From UBA5066 sp048500275 (GTDB lineage: Bacteria > Acidobacteriota > Thermoanaerobaculia > UBA5066), in contig JASNYI010000003.1 in NCBI GenBank assembly GCA_048500275.1, forward strand, positions 372,001 to 436,000: a DNA stretch of 64,000 nucleotides, given 5' to 3'. Shown here piece after piece: positions 61,185 to 64,000 of the stretch. The notes under the pieces were generated by a model. That model saw nothing but the letters and a program-made list of their open reading frames with translations, was not told the DNA's origin and made no database searches. How positions within the stretch are numbered: position 1 is the first letter of the stretch; the number at the start of each line of letters is the position of its first letter. The position numbers and the translations under genes were made by a program.

Positions 61185-64000
61185 CGGCGCCCTCTTCGGA
61201 AGCCGCGGCCCGTAGTCCGGGTAGGCGGGCCGCTTCAGCTTGACCGGCGGGTTCTTCGCCAGGGCCTCGAGCGCCAGCTCGACGGCCCGGTCGAGCTGCG
61301 GCTCCTTCCCCTGCCTCACGAGGGCCGGGTCCTCCTCGACCCCGACGTCGGGAGCGACGCCGACGTTCTCCACCTCCCACTCGCCCTCGGTCCCGTAGAT
61401 CCCCCACCGGGGCGCCGTGACCGAGCCCCCGTCGATCAGCGACGGGTAGCCGCCGATGCCGACGAGGCCGCCCCACGTCCGCGTCCCGACGATCGGCCCG
61501 AGCTTCGCCTTCCGGAAGAGCCACGGCAGCGCGTCGCCGCCCGAGCCGGACATCTGGTTCGCGAGCATCACCTTGGGCCCGAAGATCGCCTGCGCCGGCT
61601 CGACGACGTCCTCCCCCTCGCGCGAAGCGTTCGCCATCTTCGGCGTGCGCGCGAGGAGGTCGACGATGTAATCGGCGATCGACCCGCCGTGGTTGAACCG
61701 CTCGTCGAGGACGACGGCCTCCTTGCCGATCTGCGAGAAGAAATAGCGGTTGAAGTTCGTGAAGCCCCCCGCGAACGTGTCGGGGATGTAGACGTAGCCG
61801 ACCTTCCCGCCCGAGAGCGTATCGACCCTCCTGCGGTTCTCCTCCATCCAGGTCCTGAGGCGCAGCGCCGCGTCCGACGCCACCGGGACGACCGTCACCG
61901 CGCGCGCCCCGGTCCCGTCGGCCTTCGGGCCGACGCTCAGGACCGTCTGCTTCCCCGCCGTGCCGAGGAAGAGACGGTGGACGTCGTCGTCGGCCTTCGC
62001 CTCCTGACCGTTCACCGCGAGGAGGAATTCCCCCTCCTTCACGTCGACGCCGGGCTGGGTCAGGGGCGCCTTCAGCGTCGGGTTCCAGTTCTCGCCCGCG
62101 AGGATCCGGGAGATGCGGTAGCGCCCCTCCGCTACCGCGAAGTCGGCGCCGAGAAGGCCCACCGACACCCTCTCCTGTGGCGGGACCGCGCCCCCGCCGA
62201 CGTAGACGTGCCCGAGGACGAGGTGCCCGAGCATCTCGACGAAGAGGCGGTTGAGGTCGTCGCGCCCGCCGAGGCCCTCGAGGAACGGTTCGTAGAGCTT
62301 CTCCGCCGCGGCGAGGTCGAGGCCGTGGGCGCCCGGGTCGTAGAGGAAGTCGCGCTGGATGCGCCACGCCTCGCGGTACATTTGCCGCCACTCGGCGCGC
62401 GGGTCGACCCACACCTCGAGCCCCTCCGCCCTGAGCTTGCTGTCGCCCGGCTTCGGCGCCTTCTCGGACCCCACGAGGGTCCACACCCTCTTCTGGGCGT
62501 AGAGGACCTTCGTCCCGTCGAACGAGACGAGGAGCGCCGGCTGGCCGCCGTAGACGCCGCTCCCGCCGTCGATCCTCTCGACGAACGTCTCCGCCTTCCG
62601 CGCCTTCAGGTCGAAGCGGTCGACGTCGACCGGCGGCGGATTCTCGTCGCCGAACTCGAAGTAGTCCTCGGCCGCGAGCGCGACGGGGGCCTTCAGGAGG
62701 AAGACGATCCCCTCGGCCCCCGTCTCCAGGCCGACCCAGTTCGCCCTCTCGACGGGGAGCGCCACGATCCGCTGGTCGAGCCCTTCGAAGTCGATCCGCA
62801 CCGGCTCCGGTGGCTTCTTCGCGTCCTTCTCGTCCTTGCCGTCCTTCGCTCCCTTCGCGTCCTTCCCGTCGTCCCCCTTCTTCGCCTTCTCCTTCCCGCC
62901 GGCAGCCGTCGCCGCCTCCTCACCCTTTTCGCCCTTACCGTCCTTGCCGTCGCCCGCCCCCTCCTCGTCGCTCTCGGGCGCGACGGGCGACGGGAGGTCC
63001 TTCCGCAGGACGACGGCGTAGAGGCTCGCCGTCACCGGCCGGCTCATGCTCGTCATGTCGAGCCAGCCCTGCGCGAGGCCGACGTCGGTCGAGGCGACGA
63101 AGTAGAGGTACTTCCCGCCCCGGTCGAAGCGCGGCGACACCGCGTCGCTCCGCCCGTCCGTCACCTGGCGCGACCTCTTCTCCTCGATCGAGTGGACGAA
63201 GACGGCCCGCAGGCGGTTCGGGAGCTGCTTGACGTAGGCGATCCAGCGCGAGTCGGGCGACCACGCCGGGTCGAGGTACGAGAGGGGCGTGTCGAAGAGG
63301 TCGGAGTCGACCTTCTCCGTCGTTCCCTTCGCCACGTCCACGACCCAGAGGTTCATCCGCTTGTCGGTGAGGGCGATCCGCTTCGAGTCGGGCGACCAGC
63401 GGGGGACATAGAAGAACGACGGCGGCCGGCCCAGGCCGATCTTCGTCACCGGCCCCATCCCGTCCGGTGCGCGGAGGTGGAGCGCGTACTCGCCCGACTC
63501 GTCCGAGAGCCACGCGACCGTCTTCCCGTCCGGCGACCACGACGGGCTGCGGTCCGCGACCCCCGGGCTGCGCGTCAGGTTTCGCGCGTCCCCCTTCTCT
63601 GCGGGCACGGACAGGATCTCGCCGCGCGCCTCCATCAGCACGCGCTTGCCGGTCGGCGAGAGAGCGACGTGCAGCACCTGCCCCGGCTCCACCTTCCGGA
63701 ACCCCGCGCGCACCTGCGGCAGGTCGGCCGAGATCGTCACCGGGATCGTCCGCGTCGTCCCGGAGGCGATCTCGAAGAGGTTCAGCTCGCCGAACTGGTC
63801 GTAGACGATGGCGCCCGGGCCCGCCGAGGCCGACTGCACGTCGAACCCTCCCTCGTTCTTCACGACCTCGCGGACCGCGCCCCCCTTCACGTCGTACGCG
63901 AAGAGCGTGAACGGCCCATTGCGGTCCGAAAGGAAGTAGACGGTGTCGCCGACCCACATCGGCTGCCGGTCGTTCGAGCCCTCGCGTGGCACCTTCACGA
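61182..64000 (-). CDS. Tricorn-type protease, S41 family (partial, N-terminus beyond right edge)
   Basis: About 939 residues are visible and the frame runs off the right edge. Order: beta-propeller repeats (PMWVGDTVYFLSDRNGPFTLFAYD, DRSPSWSPDGKTVAWLSDESGEYALH, YVPRWSPDSKRIALTDKRMNLWVVD), a helical core (AWRIQRDFLYDPGAHGLDL), a PDZ domain (about GVDVKEGEFLLAVNGQE) and the S41 serine-protease domain (VGYVYIPDTFAGGFTNFNRYFFSQ, LDERFNHGGSIADY, nucleophile in NQMSGSGGD, GTRTWGGLVGIGG). A Lys/Glu/Asp/Gly-rich insertion of about 60 residues (nt about 62800-62985) separates the propellers. It degrades peptides downstream of larger proteases. Location (cytosol or periplasm) cannot be judged without the N-terminus. 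Confidence 0.92.
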   Translation of the reverse strand, partial: VKVPREGSNDRQPMWVGDTVYFLSDRNGPFTLFAYDVKGGAVREVVKNEGGFDVQSASAGPGAIVYDQFGELNLFEIASGTTRTIPVTISADLPQVRAGFRKVEPGQVLHVALSPTGKRVLMEARGEILSVPAEKGDARNLTRSPGVADRSPSWSPDGKTVAWLSDESGEYALHLRAPDGMGPVTKIGLGRPPSFFYVPRWSPDSKRIALTDKRMNLWVVDVAKGTTEKVDSDLFDTPLSYLDPAWSPDSRWIAYVKQLPNRLRAVFVHSIEEKRSRQVTDGRSDAVSPRFDRGGKYLYFVASTDVGLAQGWLDMTSMSRPVTASLYAVVLRKDLPSPVAPESDEEGAGDGKDGKGEKGEEAATAAGGKEKAKKGDDGKDAKGAKDGKDEKDAKKPPEPVRIDFEGLDQRIVALPVERANWVGLETGAEGIVFLLKAPVALAAEDYFEFGDENPPPVDVDRFDLKARKAETFVERIDGGSGVYGGQPALLVSFDGTKVLYAQKRVWTLVGSEKAPKPGDSKLRAEGLEVWVDPRAEWRQMYREAWRIQRDFLYDPGAHGLDLAAAEKLYEPFLEGLGGRDDLNRLFVEMLGHLVLGHVYVGGGAVPPQERVSVGLLGADFAVAEGRYRISRILAGENWNPTLKAPLTQPGVDVKEGEFLLAVNGQEAKADDDVHRLFLGTAGKQTVLSVGPKADGTGARAVTVVPVASDAALRLRTWMEENRRRVDTLSGGKVGYVYIPDTFAGGFTNFNRYFFSQIGKEAVVLDERFNHGGSIADYIVDLLARTPKMANASREGEDVVEPAQAIFGPKVMLANQMSGSGGDALPWLFRKAKLGPIVGTRTWGGLVGIGGYPSLIDGGSVTAPRWGIYGTEGEWEVENVGVAPDVGVEEDPALVRQGKEPQLDRAVELALEALAKNPPVKLKRPAYPDYGPRLPKRAP

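Overview
The window is a single stretch of very GC-rich bacterial chromosome, densely coded on both strands, with no ribosomal RNA, CRISPR array, integrase, transposase gene or phage genes. It carries an outer-membrane lipid-transport operon, exported beta-barrel proteins, cytochrome c maturation genes, a bifurcating-type [FeFe] hydrogenase and a large secreted protein made of ELWKSDGT repeats ending in a PCRVADTR-type domain. This suggests a Gram-negative, at least facultatively anaerobic bacterium. The mix recalls Acidobacteriota (Thermoanaerobaculia-like), but that placement is inference from gene content only.

Layout. 1-2650: end of ccmE (a CxxxY variant) and ccmF. 2651-3353: no gene; a composite intergenic repeat. 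3354-5210 (minus): plsC and mrp. 5252-9084: mlaE-mlaF-mlaD plus a degenerate epimerase-like gene. 9173-12558: ugd, an exported hypothetical, UDP-xylose synthase and a flavin-reductase-like gene, then tRNA-Val(TAC) and a DUF2914 gene on the minus strand. 13227-17206: an FtsX-type permease, an NTP/NDP-antiporter-like protein, an EVE protein, an Rrf2-like regulator lacking the cluster cysteines, and an esterase. 17279-22107: the ELWKSDGT protein and a UbiD decarboxylase. 22185-23316: an Fe-S type Rrf2 regulator and a hemerythrin gene joined by two matching 24-bp operators. 23378-31323: an orphan secretion-ATPase N-terminal domain protein, a membrane Ser/Thr kinase coupled to an OmpP1/FadL-like barrel, a large secreted protein and a TPR protein. 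31337-36000: FHA-RDD protein, uvrA and a methyltransferase (minus). 36104-44056: GNAT, GGDEF-EAL, CHAD, a phosphodiesterase with a CBM9-like protein, an ECF sigma factor with a small possible anti-sigma protein, and mutY. 43971-50386: an exopolysaccharide locus (NusG/RfaH-like factor, O-antigen-ligase-like protein, WbaP-type initiator, two glycosyltransferases). 50704-56156: a three-gene operon of NuoE-like, NuoF-GltD fusion and [FeFe] hydrogenase subunits behind a leader with an intrinsic-terminator hairpin. 56157-57174: a second, colinear copy of the composite repeat. 57175-64000: prolyl oligopeptidase, an exported small-barrel protein, a winged-helix-FHA regulator, a small secreted metalloprotease and a partial tricorn-type protease.

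Two genome-wide habits show. Many starts have a TANNNT -10-like hexamer only 6-10 nt upstream, with no room for a ribosome-binding site, so leaderless transcription is probably common. Adjacent same-strand genes are often coupled by ATGA, GTGA or CTGA overlaps. Functionally the window links nucleotide-sugar supply (ugd, UDP-xylose synthase), polysaccharide assembly, envelope lipid traffic, FHA/kinase/c-di-GMP signalling, nitrosative or redox stress response (Rrf2-hemerythrin) and hydrogen/NAD(P)H/ferredoxin metabolism.
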